From Sipunculus nudus (lineage: Eukaryota; Annelida; Sipuncula; Golfingiida; Sipunculidae), in NCBI GenBank assembly GCA_026874595.1, contig CM049314.1, positions 11,150,729 to 11,214,728 of the forward strand: DNA of 64,000 nt, written 5' to 3'. The notes beneath the pieces are model-generated. The model was not told where the DNA came from. It made no database searches and saw nothing but the letters and a program-made list of their open reading frames with translations. The position numbers and the translations under genes were made by a program. Numbering within the stretch: the stretch's first letter is position 1; every line of letters begins with the position of its first letter. Positions 1 through 13,881 of the stretch are shown piece by piece.

Positions 1-2919
1 CTCAGATGCAATTATGTATATGGAGTATTATGTACCAAGCACCGAAGTAGTACTAATATATAGTTTTGTCACCTGGAGACTTTTTTTTGTAATTTGTGAG
101 ATTTCAAGTTCCAGGTTTCCTGGTTATGATTTTTTTTTTAAATAAAAAGAACAAAACCACTGATAAAAGTATTGGAGATTAATGAAACTGTCAAGATTTC
201 TTTTGTGATTTAGTTTGAGTAAGAGTTTTGAGATTTAATCTACTTTTTTTTCTGCTTACATGTATTCCTTGCAGTCAAATCTATTTGCATTTATGAAACT
301 AAGATATATTGGTATTGTTACTTTTTCTCCTTGTTGTTTGCATCTTGCTAAACATAAAATTTAACTTGGCACTTTAAAATTGACCCATATAACTTATAAT
401 ACACAAACATTATCTTCAGTGCCCTGTTATTCTTAAGTATAAGTATATCACTGAATTGTGTATGCACAGCTGTTTAGTTATTTGTTCACTGAATGTCTGA
501 GCACTTGTTAATTTCCGGGGGATACAGAGACTAACATCAGAGGTGGTTTTTAAGAACATATATACTGTACCTCCTAATTAGAACGCCCTGGAGGTTCAGC
601 CAGCCGACTTCATCAATTATAAACCAGGTTTCATTAATAAACCATGATCTTTCTATCTTCATTCAGCTATCCCAAAGTGTCAAAATACCCCTGTCAGGGA
701 CAAACATGATGGGACTCATATTCTTTATCTAGGTTCACTCTTCACTATGTACAAACATATCTGACACTTGTGTGCCAATTCATTGATTATACTGATGATT
801 GGTCCATTTTCACAAAAGATTAAACTGGTTGCATAACTTGGATTTTTGCATAATACATCACAAACTATTACGGATGCCCATCAAAAGAAGTCATATTATT
901 ATATTATTATATAAACGAAATGTTATAATTCTGTATGAGACATAAGAAAGACCGGGCATAAAATGGCGAACTGCATTATAAGTGAACCTTGTGCAGCGAC
1001 TAAAGTGTCAGCAACCCGACTGTTACCTTGATTTTTTAGTGTGGTGTACAAGTCCAGACTTAATTTACTCAATGATTATGATAAGTCTAAATATGTGCAG
1101 CAGATTTCACTATAATATAATAATCAACAATGGACCATCAATGGTTTTTTATCTTTCAATAATCAAATATGATTTTGCAACCAATTCCTACCACCAATAT
1201 TTGTGATATTTCTTGGTGTCCGGACTTGAATAATATTTTTGTGAGAACAAGCAGGATGGCCCTGATATTGCACTGTCTACCTGTGTACTGACCTTCAATG
1301 AAGTGTGTGATTAGATTAATAGTGGACAACTGCTAGTTATATTCAGTTTGTAGGGGGCTCATCAGATAATACACCTCTGTCACGCATCTCCCTGCCTCAG
1401 CCCCTAGTGTTCTCAGGTTTATTTAGGATGATATGACCTCGTTATATGATGGGAGACCATCATCTAGGTCCTCCAACACTTCACCTTAACGGAGGTTATC
1501 ATCGTAATGCTCCACTGTCCTCTGAGTGAACATATCATCCTCTGAATATTTATATTTTCCCAGCACTCAAGGGACACGTTCGGAGCGGAAACCAGGTTAC
1601 TTGGAAACTGGGCTACTTGTAGATCTATAGGCGTTTAAATTCAAACAGCAAGTGCATATGCTTTGGCTTGCCTTGTCCCATAGCCGTTGCAACATAACAA
1701 CCATGTACACAGTAATCCTGTATTGCTCAACATGCAGCATTATAGCTCAAAAGTGAAAAAAATATTGGTATAGCTGGAACCTGAAGCTCTAGAACAATAC
1801 AGAGACAGACAATAAAGAACCACTATAGTCCGTTTCACCACCTGCTGTCCACCTGTTTTTTTGTTGATGATTTTCTTAAAAGTTTATATTTTTCAATAAT
1901 TTCCAAGAAAATAACATATGGAAGTGAAAACCTAATATGGCAATTAAGAATTTTACAGTAAATTTGCCGTTTATGTTTCACAACACTTTAGTCTCTTCAC
2001 CATGATCTGGCAGATATGATGTGTCCCTCCATAAGAAGCCATCTTTGTTTTCCGTGGTTATATTTTTTAGAGTGTTTACATGAGATCATCCAATCAGCAG
2101 CTGTCAGCTGAGGCTGTTTTTGCATGTGACCAATGACCTTGACCGACATAAATGGGTCTGATATGTTGTAAAATGTAGACTGATTTCTCATATTTTCAAA
2201 TAATTCTGTTTCTTAAATAAGGTGTAAGGTAGGTATTTATTTACCTTGTTGAAAATTAGGTCCTTTAATTCTAGACTCTCCACTATAATTGTTTCCCTTG
2301 AAATGTAACTAATAAAAATTTTCATAGCAAAAAACAGGTGGACATGAGGGGATGAAACAGACTATAGTAATTTTCACTTTTCATCAGGGCCAGTCCTGGC
2401 ATGGAGAATCCTTAACACTGGACAAACATAACTTTTTATTTGTGTGAAAATGTTCTGAATATTATGAATACATACACTGTTCTGCATAAGTTATGCAGTT
2501 AAAAATCATATTATGTTTATCAATTAAGAGTTTAAGGATACCATTTATGTATAAATCTTATATTAAGTTGGACAGGGGTACATATCTGTGGAATTCAAAA
2601 GAAGACAGGTTTGTAAAAATCCATCACACCCAAGTCCTACTGGTCTGTACAAGTGTATCTCCTGTAAAACCCTGTAAAATTTTGCATGATTAAGTAAATA
2701 TTGTAAATACTCATCATACTGATTTCAAATGTGAACTATTATGGGACATTTTTACTTCCCCAATGATTTCCCAGTGCATATTCAAACCTTGTTCAAATGA
2801 AATGTGAACAATTCTTCCTTGTGATCAAAAATATTCAGTGAAGCAAATAAATAAAATATGACCTTGTGGCAGCTGGAAGTTGGTTTTCAACTTTCCTGGC
2901 GAGATATCTGTAATAATAA

Positions 2920-3105
2920 TTGCCACCGCCAGGAGGGTACACGTTCATCCCTGCTTGTGTTTTTGTGTGTATTTACTTACAAAATAACTCACAAAAAATA
3001 TGAACGGGATCCCATGAAATTTTCAAGGCATTAAGGGAATGGGTAAAAAAAGAAATGATAAGATTTCAGTGTTGATCCTGCACATGGTCCGGATCCAGGA
3101 GCCTC
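2920..3105 (+). repeat. Fragment of a widespread dispersed repeat
   Basis: Phrases such as GCCAGGAGGGTACACGTTCA, ACAAAATAACTCACAAAAAA, TATGAACGGGATCCCATGAA and GATCCTGCACATGGTCCGGA resemble a repeat that I recognise from many invertebrate genomes. It is recognised from style only. Confidence 0.3.
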
Positions 3106-4297
3106 ATTAGGAACAGTCAACAATCTAGTCACGCACAAATGAAACTGGGAATATTAGCCAAATAAGTAAATGCAAACAGTTTTCAGAGCATCCAACAATA
3201 AGGAGCAAACCCCACACAGCAGAGGCTTGCATTCCTTAGAAAGCAGATTTCCAGTTTACAAATGTTTCAACCTGCTTTGACTGAAAAATACTTTAAATAG
3301 TTTTTTATCCTCTGCAGTTAATGGCTACTGTCAAGAACATGTTGTAACAAACATACAGAGTTCAGATCTAGCCCTACTGCCAGTATCATGCAATATCAGG
3401 GCATTATCTCTGTTGAGTCATAATGTTAATCATCATGCAGCCCTCCCCCTGCCAATCTCTGCCTCCTCAACGTAATCAAAACACGATTCTCAAGAAATGT
3501 CTTTTATCATGTGTAACTGGGTGGGACATGTTTTCCTTTAATTGAGTCGCATATAGCTCCTGATGATCTTCCAAATTTTTACTGTTATATTTAGCTCACC
3601 TAGAAATCAAATCATGGTAATTTAGTAATTGCACCCCCATAACACGATTTTATGCCACAACCATGTAAGTATTCAGTGAATTTCACAAACCTTTTGTTCT
3701 GTTCAATTATGGTTATTTCCTGTATAGTGAGCACTCTGTATATTAAATTATCATGCTGAACATGATACAACATGAGGGAAGCAGTTAAAAAGCAATATTT
3801 AAAAATGCCTTGAGCCGCTGAGGTCAATGTGATTTACACTGTGTTTGATTTCTAAGATGCTATACGTCCATATCATCACCACATCTGTTGCTACTGACAA
3901 CCAGCACAACCTGCTGCAAATTATTACGGTATCTGGCCCATGTTCAGACAACATTCATCTGTTGGCAAACTAGTTGTGGTTGCTTGCCATGTGATCTTAC
4001 TATTCTATATGAAAGTAAACCCTGTATGCACACACACATTTTCTTTGCTTCTTACTTACTGGCAACATGTCATAAATGTAAATCAATGGATTCTATGGTG
4101 ACTGCCTCTGAGTGCTTCCCGTCAAATTAACTGATTCAAGACACCAAATTTACCACTTCATACTCTGGCTCACTGATTTTATAAAACTTGACATCTGGGT
4201 AAAGACAGCTACATCATGTTTTGTTTATAATCAAGTATACACCAAATAGTTACCAGGCAACCCAAAATATAAACATAAAATCAAGAGGCATAATCAC

Positions 4298-4321
4298 CCC
4301 CCCCCCCCCCCAAAAAAAAAA
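4298..4321. repeat. Homopolymer C then A run
   Basis: About 15 C followed by about 10 A. Similar runs are T/G at about 13458-13483, G at about 16677-16693 and G at 58757-58779. These are likely places for sequencing error. Confidence 0.9.
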
Positions 4322-7300
4322 CAGGGCCAACACAAATCCACCGTTATAAAAAACAGCTGTTATCTATCAGCTTAAAGGTTAGACGTTACAATCTAAAAAA
4401 GCCCCCTTTTGAGATGTAAATATCACAACACAAAATGTACAGAACTTTACATAAGCTGCGACACTACAGGTATATATACCAGAGGATTCACACAACTGCC
4501 CTCATACCTCATGGTATTATATCTGAGACGTATATAAATGCCTGCCCGGTGGGTCATGTGGCAGTAATAGGAGCAATAAACCATCACATGATATATCTGA
4601 ACCTACTGGAGTACGTCCAAGACAACAATAATAATTTAGGGTCCCCTTATACTAGTCATAGCAGATAACCTGCACAGGCAGCATTTCAGATTTAAGGGAG
4701 AACTATATATATAATTGCTGATACTAATGGATGAACCAAAACTAAGATGGGCACCAGACCTGTTTATTGTATGAGGCTTGGGGCAATTCTTGTATTTTGT
4801 TAAATTGTGATTAGAAGCTGCCACCAGAGGGCCTTGAAAGTAAAAAACAAGAAATGCCTCAGTTTACAGGCTTGGAGTGTCCTTTATAGGGTTTGTGGCC
4901 AAAAGGGATACCCAGAAGGTGCTGAAATACTTTCAGTTACAGAACAGTTACATCTAAACTGGCTTCAGACTTCTCATACACAATATGACACAAAAGACAA
5001 GAAGATTTATAATATTGGACACCTTTGAGCCAGGAATGTCAAATTCTCAAACCCATCTTTGCATTCCCAAGCCATTTGCACTTATTTCCAGCTACTGGAT
5101 ACATTTAAACAAGACAGCTAACAAAAGTGCTATTTTAGAGGTAATATTACTCATTTTCTTGTCAATGTGTGGGGATTTTTTTTTATAAAATGGCTATAAT
5201 GAAAATTTTGCGACTATGTGGAAACATTGATTTCTTTTACAAGTGAAGAGGGGAAGGGTGCATCTGAATGACATTCTGATGGTAGACACCCATGACCTCC
5301 GGGTCTGTAACTTGTCCTCTTACATGTCCTACAGCTAGCAATGTGCTGACTTGGACTACTCTAGGCACTAGTAGACAGACTGAACCTGCTTCTTGAAAGC
5401 AAGGACTTCACCTATAACTGTGTTATAACCAGTCCCTCCTGATGACAACAGGCGTTTGCATTACAAACAGAAGTGAGAAGTGATATGCTTGGTCTGAATT
5501 AAGGACTTACCAGTACTCAGCAAGGATTTCCTCCTATAAAACCTCTAGGATAAGCAGTCCTTTCTGGCTGAGAACAGGCATTCCAAATCAACTACTGCAA
5601 ACTGATTTTCTTGGCCTGAAGCAAGGACAAACTTTCAACCAAGTTGTTCTGCTGGGACAGCAGTAATGCCCTTGTCTGAAAAGGGGACACATCTAGCCTT
5701 GTATCACTCACTTGTATATTTTACTTATTATTGCTTGTACTGGTGTTGTAATTCATCAGGAGTTTAACAAAATGTATAAGACAGTACACAGGGGTGTGCA
5801 TGAATTTATTAATTATATATTTATATCTTCAACTGATCATTCCTGGCAGGCTGCCACTGTTTGCATCACAATGACCCATCATTACATAACATCTTTATGG
5901 TGGAAACATGTTAAATCAATAAAATCAATACATGTGAAAGTTGAACCTGAACTTCAACCATCAGAATTAAAATTACAACATCAGGAAGATACTGTAGAAA
6001 AGTCTGACAGATCTGATGTAGGCAAACTGACACTGAAGTCTCAGGCAAACAAATCCTCTAGGTTTTGATTGAAATACATGTCAGCTGGAGCATCTCTCTG
6101 TCTGTCCACATAAAGGGAGAGGTATAGGCACTGGGTTTATAGTCTGTCACTCTGATATCACTGACAATGTCTCATTCCAATAAACACTCGTCCCTCCTGG
6201 TCCCTTGTTTCTCAATAATTCCTGTAGGTTTTACTCTGCTCCTGGGGAGCAAGACACTTAAGCTGCCTTCCTAAGCTGGACTGTTATTCTCCCTGCACTT
6301 TTAAAATATAAGCCACCTAGAACCCGTCCCCACTGCTAATGGTTCAGGGGCACAGGGTAAAACTGTGTGGTGGAGATCTTAGCCATGGGTCTCACAATGT
6401 TAGTGCAGGACACAACCCGATGACCAAGTAGCTGAACATCAAGCATATAAAGTTAACCATAACATCACCACAGTCCATTAATGTATGTGCTTGGTAAGGA
6501 TGGGGTGATGCACTGAGCAGCATCAGACTTGCAGACAACGCTGCTTGTTTGGGTTCATGGGCTTTGAAATTCAAACTTCACAATAGACTTGGAGTTCTAC
6601 ATACACTAATGGTGTAGGTATGAATGTAGTGAAGAGGGCAATGTAATTCATGTACATATGTTGGATAAGACCTGTTTCGAGGCAAATAACATATAAATGG
6701 GTGTTTTGTGGTAAGGACTTCACGGTACAAGCAATATTTTGTACATATATGCACATCTGAAATTTAGAAGAAGACAGAAGGCGTTTCCTTGAAATGTAAC
6801 AAGTTTGACAGTTAAGACAAGTAGTCCCGGGGCCTTCTTCCAATGACCAACAGGAAGAGGTTCCTTTGGAGAAGAGGCGACCTCTGGTGGGAGGGTGAGA
6901 GGAATGGTAGTTGTGAAATCCACAAGGGCTACCAGGATGAATGTGTCACTGGGACAACCATACAACATGTGGGTCAACTCAACAGGACAGATATCTATAT
7001 GTATATACACACCAGTGGTTTCCTGGTCAAAATTATCACTGGCCTACTTAGATAGGGTTACCCTTAGTGAGGATGTCACCTTAGTTACGACAGACTGACA
7101 AGCAGGATGTCCCTGATAGATAACCTACAGACCTGACATAGATCCCCCATGCCCAATATCCTGGCCTGCTGCCACTGAATCTGACCGCCTCTACTCTGTC
7201 ATTATATACATAATAATACACACAGGTCACATGGCCTGTAGTTATCATGTCACTCCTGCAGGGTATATATGGGTCATTTACACCATATGGTCTGCCTCTG

Positions 7301-9639
7301 TGTGAAAAAAAAATCTTCCAATGGTGATGCAATACTATAATATTTATGTACGATCACCTGTTTTACCTGTCGATGTATATGAACTACTTCTTTCTACCAG
7401 TGAAATGGACCAATCCAAACTCATTTAGAATACCCTCCCCTCAGAAGTAACAAGTTTGCCTTATATAGATTTGTGTAGATGTTTAAAGTGCATTTAATGG
7501 ATACCTATGGATAGATCATGATTTAATCACAGCAAAGATATAAATAATTAATATTTAAACTCACTCAAGCTTTGCACTAGTGTATAGATCTAAAAAATTA
7601 ATATTCACAGCAATTTACCTATATAGAAAACTGAAGAAGTGAGACATGGTAAATGAAAAAGTACAACCTTTATATATTCATATCACCATTCGGTCATCAT
7701 ATGTGCGAGTGGATCCAAACTGTGTAGAGTAAACCACAACACATAACACACTGGTCATGTTTAGAGAAACCCTTGTTGAAAAAGAAACTGGTCATGAATG
7801 TATAACCATGCTGATGCTAAAGTTAAAAGAAAATATAGATTTTTAGTGGGATACTCTCGGAATACGATATGTACAAATATTTTTTACTGTTATTTTGTGG
7901 CACTGTGCTCGTGGCAAAAATCATACCCCGGTATGTTTACCTTGAAAACCTGGACAGTGATGGTTTTCATTGCGAACCGGAATGAGACGCGGAGGCATAC
8001 AGTGTTTCATTGATATTTGACTGGTTTCTATCTTTGGACGTATAAAGAATAGATTGATGTGAGGAACACATGAAAGATTAATCAAATGTATGTTGCAAGG
8101 AAACTGTTCCTGAAAAAGGAAACTGAAATATGCATACATCATAAGTAGCAGAAGCGGACCCAGTGGGACTCCATGCAGTGGGTCTGTATCCCATTTTCAA
8201 CCACTGCAACCTTTCTTTCATTGTAACAGACAAATTTTGAGGCCTGAAACCCCTGCCACCACTCAACCCCACCCCACCCCACCCCTGTTCCTGAAATTGG
8301 GACCTTGAATTAGGTTTTGTCATTAATCCTCCTGGGTTGAACTTGTATATTTCATAAAGCGAGAATCATGTGTTTTTCTCTTTTACTGACCACGCACGTG
8401 GGTCAAATCCCTCATTGAAAGCTAACGTTATTCATATGAACAATAGTCCTTAGTGTTAGAGGTCAAGTGACAACGATGCAAGTATTCCGGTGATTGCCGA
8501 AGGCAGTTCGGCTGTGCTCGGTAAAAAAACGGAAAAATCACTCAAAATTATATGTACATTAAAAATGATTTATTTTCATATCGCCTATGTCACTCTGGGG
8601 ATAATAACCTTTCAAATGATGTATGGCACAATATTGTACACACACGGTTTTAGAGAACATTGTGAACAGACGTGAACTGAATTCCTTTTATAAATATTAG
8701 ATAAAACAACTTTTGGCATGTCATTTATAACCGGAGCGGACAAAACAAGTTTCTATTGTGTGCAGGCTGGCAAGCAATCAAAGCATAGGTTAAATTATTC
8801 ACTAATAATCTTAAACTTGTATTTTTACTTCACATGCACTATATCAAACTACCAAAAGTGAATTTATGCAGACCTGCAGACCTAAATAAATAAATGCAAC
8901 TGACAGTGGTGTCCTTTCTGGACATCAAGACAAGAACTCAGCAATCAGTAAGCTGTCGCCAAAAATGAAGAACAAATCTACGTCTTTTTGGCTTTAGTTT
9001 TTGATAGATAGAAAATGAATCATCTTGCACAAGCACTCCAACCTTACTGTGATCATCAGTTATTAACTTAATATAAGGACTATGGAGTGGTTGAATTAAT
9101 AATCCTGTGCACACATAAACTTATGATATAACTATAATCCTGAGAGGCCAGTCTGACTGTAGTCTAGAGAGGGGCAAGGGATCACTGTACTCAAATCTTT
9201 ATCTGACACTGCATACAGTGGAGGGGACCATAATGACCTGGTTATGCTATGAATGATATCTGATCCTGCACAAAGGATTATCTAGATACTGACCAGTGTA
9301 CTCACTCTAACAACAGCACCAGATCCTGGATTAACCCCAACAACAAAATAACTACACAGCTCCAGTATTAATTGCTATATCAATAAACAAGCTTAAATCA
9401 AACATTTTTTTACATAAAAACTAGACTTATCACAAAGGTAAAGTTCTGAGTTGCTGCACTGATTTATGTCTTCCTTTAATTAATATATACCTTCATTCTT
9501 CTTTTTGTCAGCAATGTCTGGTGCTGCCACCTAGATATTCCACTTTGGATCATCTGACCTGATCCAGCCATGTATAATTATTTATTATTTATAAAAATTT
9601 CCTGTCAGGACTATAAATATCTGTACGACTACACATATA

Positions 9640-12600
9640 ACTAGACATTTCTTGGCACCGCAGGTGCCAGAGTATCCCCAGACATAGTGGGCCCCCCTCC
9701 TACAAGAACAGACCCCCATTTTTTAACAGCATATACTGACACTTGGCATATTTATTGTTTATTCCATCTAACGATCCACAATCTTGTTGAAGATGTTGGT
9801 CCTGTGACCTTGATCTTTTTAAAGATGTGTCCTGTGACCTTGACCTTTGATCTCATAACCCCAAAATCAATTTGGGTCTTGCTTTTCCAATGGGACATAT
9901 GCAAGTCAAGTTTGAAATCTATACATCAATAAAGCAGGAATTATCATCCAGCAACTTATTTTTGGACAGATGGCTCCTGTGACCTTCACCTTTGACCTTG
10001 TGACCTCAAAATTGATAGTGTTCTTCCTCTCTTGGCAGGAGAACTATATGTGCAAGATGAAAGATATGAGATGAAATGTTTGGCTGAAAATGCATCCACA
10101 TCTTTTTAAAGATGTGTCCTGTGACCTTGACCTTTTGACCTCATGACCCCAAAATCAATTTTGGTCTTACTTTTCCAATGGGACATATACAAGTCAAGTT
10201 TGAAATCCATACATCAATAAAAGCAGGAATTATCATCCAGAAACTAATTTTTGAACATATGGCTCCTGTGACCTTCATCTTTGACCTTGTGACCTCACAA
10301 TTGATAGGGGTCTTCCACTCTTGGCAGGTGAACTATATGTGCAAGAGGAAAGATCTGAGATGAATTGTTTGGCTGAAAATGCATCCACAATCTTTTTAAA
10401 GAGGTTTCCTGTGACCTTGACCTTTGACCTCATGACCCCAAAATCAATTTGGGTCTTGCTTTTCTAATGGGTCAATAACAAAGCCAAGTTTGAAATCCAT
10501 ACATCAGTAAAAGATGGAATTATCATCCAGAAACTAATTTTTGGACAGATGGCTCCTGTGACCTTCACCTTTGACCTTGTGACCTCAAAACTGATAGGGT
10601 TCTTCCTCTCTTGGCAGGTGAACTATATGTGCAAGATGAAAGACCTGAGATGAAATGTTTGGCTGAAAATGCATCCACATCTTTTTAAAGATGTGACCTT
10701 GACCTTTGACCTCATGACCCCAAAATCAATTTGGGTCTTGCTTTCCCAATGGACATATATAAGTCAAGTTTGAAATCCATACATCAATAAAAGCAGGAAT
10801 TATCATCCAGAAACTAATTTTTGGACAGATGGCTCCTGTGACCTTCACCTTTGACCTTGTGACCTCAAAATTGATAGGGGTCTTCCACTCTTGGCAGGTG
10901 AACTATATGTGCAAGATGAAAGATCTGAGATGAATTGTTTGGCTGAAAATGCATCCACAATCTTTTATAGAGGTTTCCTGTGACCTTGACCTTTGACCTC
11001 ATGACCCCAAATTCAATTCCGGTCTTGCTTTTCCAATGGGTCAAATACAAGTCAAGTTTGAAATCCAAACATCAATAAAAGAAGGAATTATCATCCAGAA
11101 ACTAATTTTTGGACATATGGCTCCTGTGACCTTCACCTTTGACCTTGTGACCTCAAAATTGATAGGGTTCTTCCTCTCTTGGCAGGTGAACTATTTGTGT
11201 AAAATGAAAGATCTGAGATGAAATGTTTGGCTGAAAATGCATCCACATCTTTTTAAAGATGTGTCCTGTGACCTTGACCTTTGACCTCATGACCCCAAAA
11301 TCAATTTGGGTCTTGCTTTTCCAATGGGACATATATAAGTCAAGTTTGAAATCCATACATCAATAAAAGCAGGAATTATCATCCAGAAACTAATTTTTGG
11401 ATATATGGCTCCTGTGACCTTCACCTTTGACCTTGTGACCTCAAAATTGATAAGGGTCTTCCACTCTTGGCAGGTGAACTATATGTGCAAAATGAAAGAT
11501 ATGAGATGAATTGTATGGCTGAAAATGCATCCACAATCTTTTTAAAGATGTGTCCTGTGACCTTGACCTTTGACCTCATAACCCGAAATTCAATTCCGGT
11601 TTTGCATTTCCAATGGGTCAAATACATGTATAGTTTGAAATCCATACATCAATAAAAGAAGGAATTATCATCCAGAAACTAATTTTTGGACAGATGGCTC
11701 CTGTGACCTTCACCTTTGACCTTGTGACCTCAAAATTGATAGGGGTCTTCCTCTATTGGCAGATGACTTATATGTGCAAGATGAAAGGTCTGAGATGAAA
11801 TGTTTGGCTGAAAATGCATCCACATCTTTTTGAAGATGTGCCTGTGACCTTTACCTTTGACCTCATGACCCCAAAATCAATTTGGGTCTTGATTTTCCAA
11901 TGGGACATATATAAGTCAAGTTTGAAATCCATACATCAATAAAAGCAGGAATTATCATCCAGAAACTAATTTTTGGACATATGGCTCCTGTGACCTTCAC
12001 CTTTGACCTTGTCACCTCAAAATTGATAGGGGTCTTCCACTCTTGGCAGGTGAACTATATGTGCAAGATGAAAGATCTGAGATGAATTGTTTGGCTGAAA
12101 ATGCATCCACAATCTTTTTAAAGAGGTTTCCTGTGACCTTGACCTTTGACCTCATGACCCCAAAATCAATTTGGGTCTTGCTTTTTCAATGGGACATATA
12201 TAAGTCAATTTTGAAATCATTACATCAATAAAAGCAGGAATTATCATCCAGAAACTAATTTATGGACAGATAGCTCCTGTGGCCTTGACCTTTGACCTTG
12301 TGACCCCAAAATTTAAATGGATCATCCATTATTGGCAAGTGAGCTATATATTCAAGATGGAAGACCTGGGATGAAAGTTTGGCTTAAAATGCATCCACAG
12401 TATCTTTTAAAATGCCAGTCCAGTGACCTTGACCTTTGACCTCATGACCCTAGAACCTATAGGGTTCTTACTTTAGTGGTGGGCCATACATAAGTCATGT
12501 TTGAAATCCATATGGCTATCAACACTGGAGATATCATAAGAGGTGTGTGATTTTCACCATATATGGCAATATTCAAGGTCAAGGCCACTATCATAGGAAA

Positions 12601-13109
12601 GGTCATGACCCCAATTTAAATAAGCATCATCCCATAACCCATACCTATGTATATGCATAATATAAAAGAAATCTGTCCATTAGTTTTTGACTTATAATGC
12701 TCACAGTGCTGTAAGGTGGCAATTAAGGGGTATTAAACGGCACGAAAACAAGTAAAAGAATAATAGGTGGCGCCACCAGTTTCTGGAACATGACAACCCT
12801 ATCCATGATCTTCCATCAACTTGATTTTGGGATAAATCCATGCAAGATTTCTTGAGATATTAAAGAATTTGTGTGATTTTCCCCAAAATTGGACCTATTC
12901 AAGGTCAAGGACACTCTCCTAGTAAAGGTCATGACCTCATTTTAAATAGGCGTCGTCCTCTAACCCATATCTATACATATACAAAGTTTGGTAAAGTTCC
13001 ATGAAATATTTTTTGGGTTATCGCGCCAACAAGATTCATATGCGGCGGCGGCGGCGGCGGGACCGGTATGAAAACATAGTATCCCCCGACTTTGTCTGGG
13101 GATACAATA
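9640..13109 (+). mobile_element. Hairpin-ended repeat element H1 with internal tandem array (Helentron-like, non-autonomous)
   Basis: The left end reads ACTAGACATTTCTTGG and then a short hairpin (GGCACC/GGTGCC, 9654-9668). The sequence GTATCCCCAGAC (9672-9683) recurs at the right end as the arm of a hairpin at 13079-13105 (12-bp arms with one mismatch, loop TTT). Between them is a tandem array (about 9800-12300), then degenerate copies to about 13020 and a GGC/CGG run (13043-13060). There is no coding capacity. ACTAGA starts, subterminal repeats, a 3' hairpin and a tandem core fit non-autonomous Helitron/Helentron-type elements. It lies just 3' of the TSC22D exon, probably in its intron. Confidence 0.6.
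9800..12300 (+). repeat. Tandem array, unit about 288 bp, about 8-9 copies
   Basis: Each unit contains CATCCACAATCTTTTTAAAG, then TGACCTTGACCTTTGACCT and CATGACCCCAAAATCAAT, later AATTATCATCCAGAAACT, then GTGACCTTCACCTTTGACCT and CTCTTGGCAGGTGAACTATA. Landmarks recur at about 10091, 10385, 10671, 10951, 11241, 11528, 11818 and 12104. Copies are 85-95% alike by eye. Short open frames in the units are shadows of the repeat and not genes. Confidence 0.9.
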
Positions 13110-13881
13110 AGAAATTATGTATATATTTATCACAGGTATTATGAATGAGGCTATTTACATAGAAGTCTTTTGGGGCTTTACCCCATGTCATATTGAATAC
13201 AAAACTTTTACCATAATTGCTGCCCTGAAGTGTTTTCATCAAGCTTTAACTCGCAAAAGAAGGATTAATATTTTATAATAAAATTTCATTACTGAACAAG
13301 CACCAACTATGCCACTCCCCTCTTACTGGTATATATGACATTCAAACAGTCTAAAGAGGGAAACTTACAAGGACATTCTGTTATTTTCAGTTATAATCAG
13401 CATACTAATGCACTGGATTCTGCACCTATTGAAAGCTTTGTTTAAGTTATTTACTTTTTTTTTTTTTTTTTGGGGGGGGGGGGGTCTGTTTGCAAGTGTC
13501 ACATAATTTCCTTGTTGTAATAAAATAATCTGCAATGTCCTTAACGTTCTTTCATTCATTCATGGATGTGGACAATATGTATAGAATAAAATAGAATCCA
13601 TGTTACTTTTGAATCATGTGATCATTGAATATAATTATGCAGACCTGTGCAGTCAGTAAAGCAGACCCATTTTATATATGAACACATATGACAATGAATA
13701 TACATATATATGTATATGATAGAAAATCATGAGTGTATGGTTTGTGTGACTGTGATCTTCTGGGTGTATGCTGAAGAGATGCTCAAATCTTCTGTTGCTG
13801 AGGATGCTGTGGACAGGGCTGGAAGAAAGAGTTCATGGGTTATGTAACAAACATTTATTTTATAATTTTAACTGAACTTAC

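Larger units (their letters stand above)
1..9639. other. No gene recognised (intergenic or TSC22D intron)
   Basis: Only short unconserved frames are present on both strands (the longest is 118 codons at 5712-6068, not recognised). I looked specifically on the minus strand for the TSC22 box and leucine zipper and did not find them. A CCACC/CCCCA run lies at about 8264-8284. Confidence 0.5.

Noticed and set aside
9687-12231. Series of related short proteins (for example MGPVTFTFDLVT-type)
   Set aside because: They recur once per tandem unit on both strands with stops between. They are shadows of the array, not genes.
9800-12300. CRISPR-like array
   Set aside because: Units are about 288 bp and similar throughout, with no short repeats with unique spacers, and the context is an animal genome.
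13700-13826. Possible second TSC22D exon after TTTCTTCCAG at about 13827
   Set aside because: The intron would be only about 50 nt, and the translated sequence has no TSC box or zipper.
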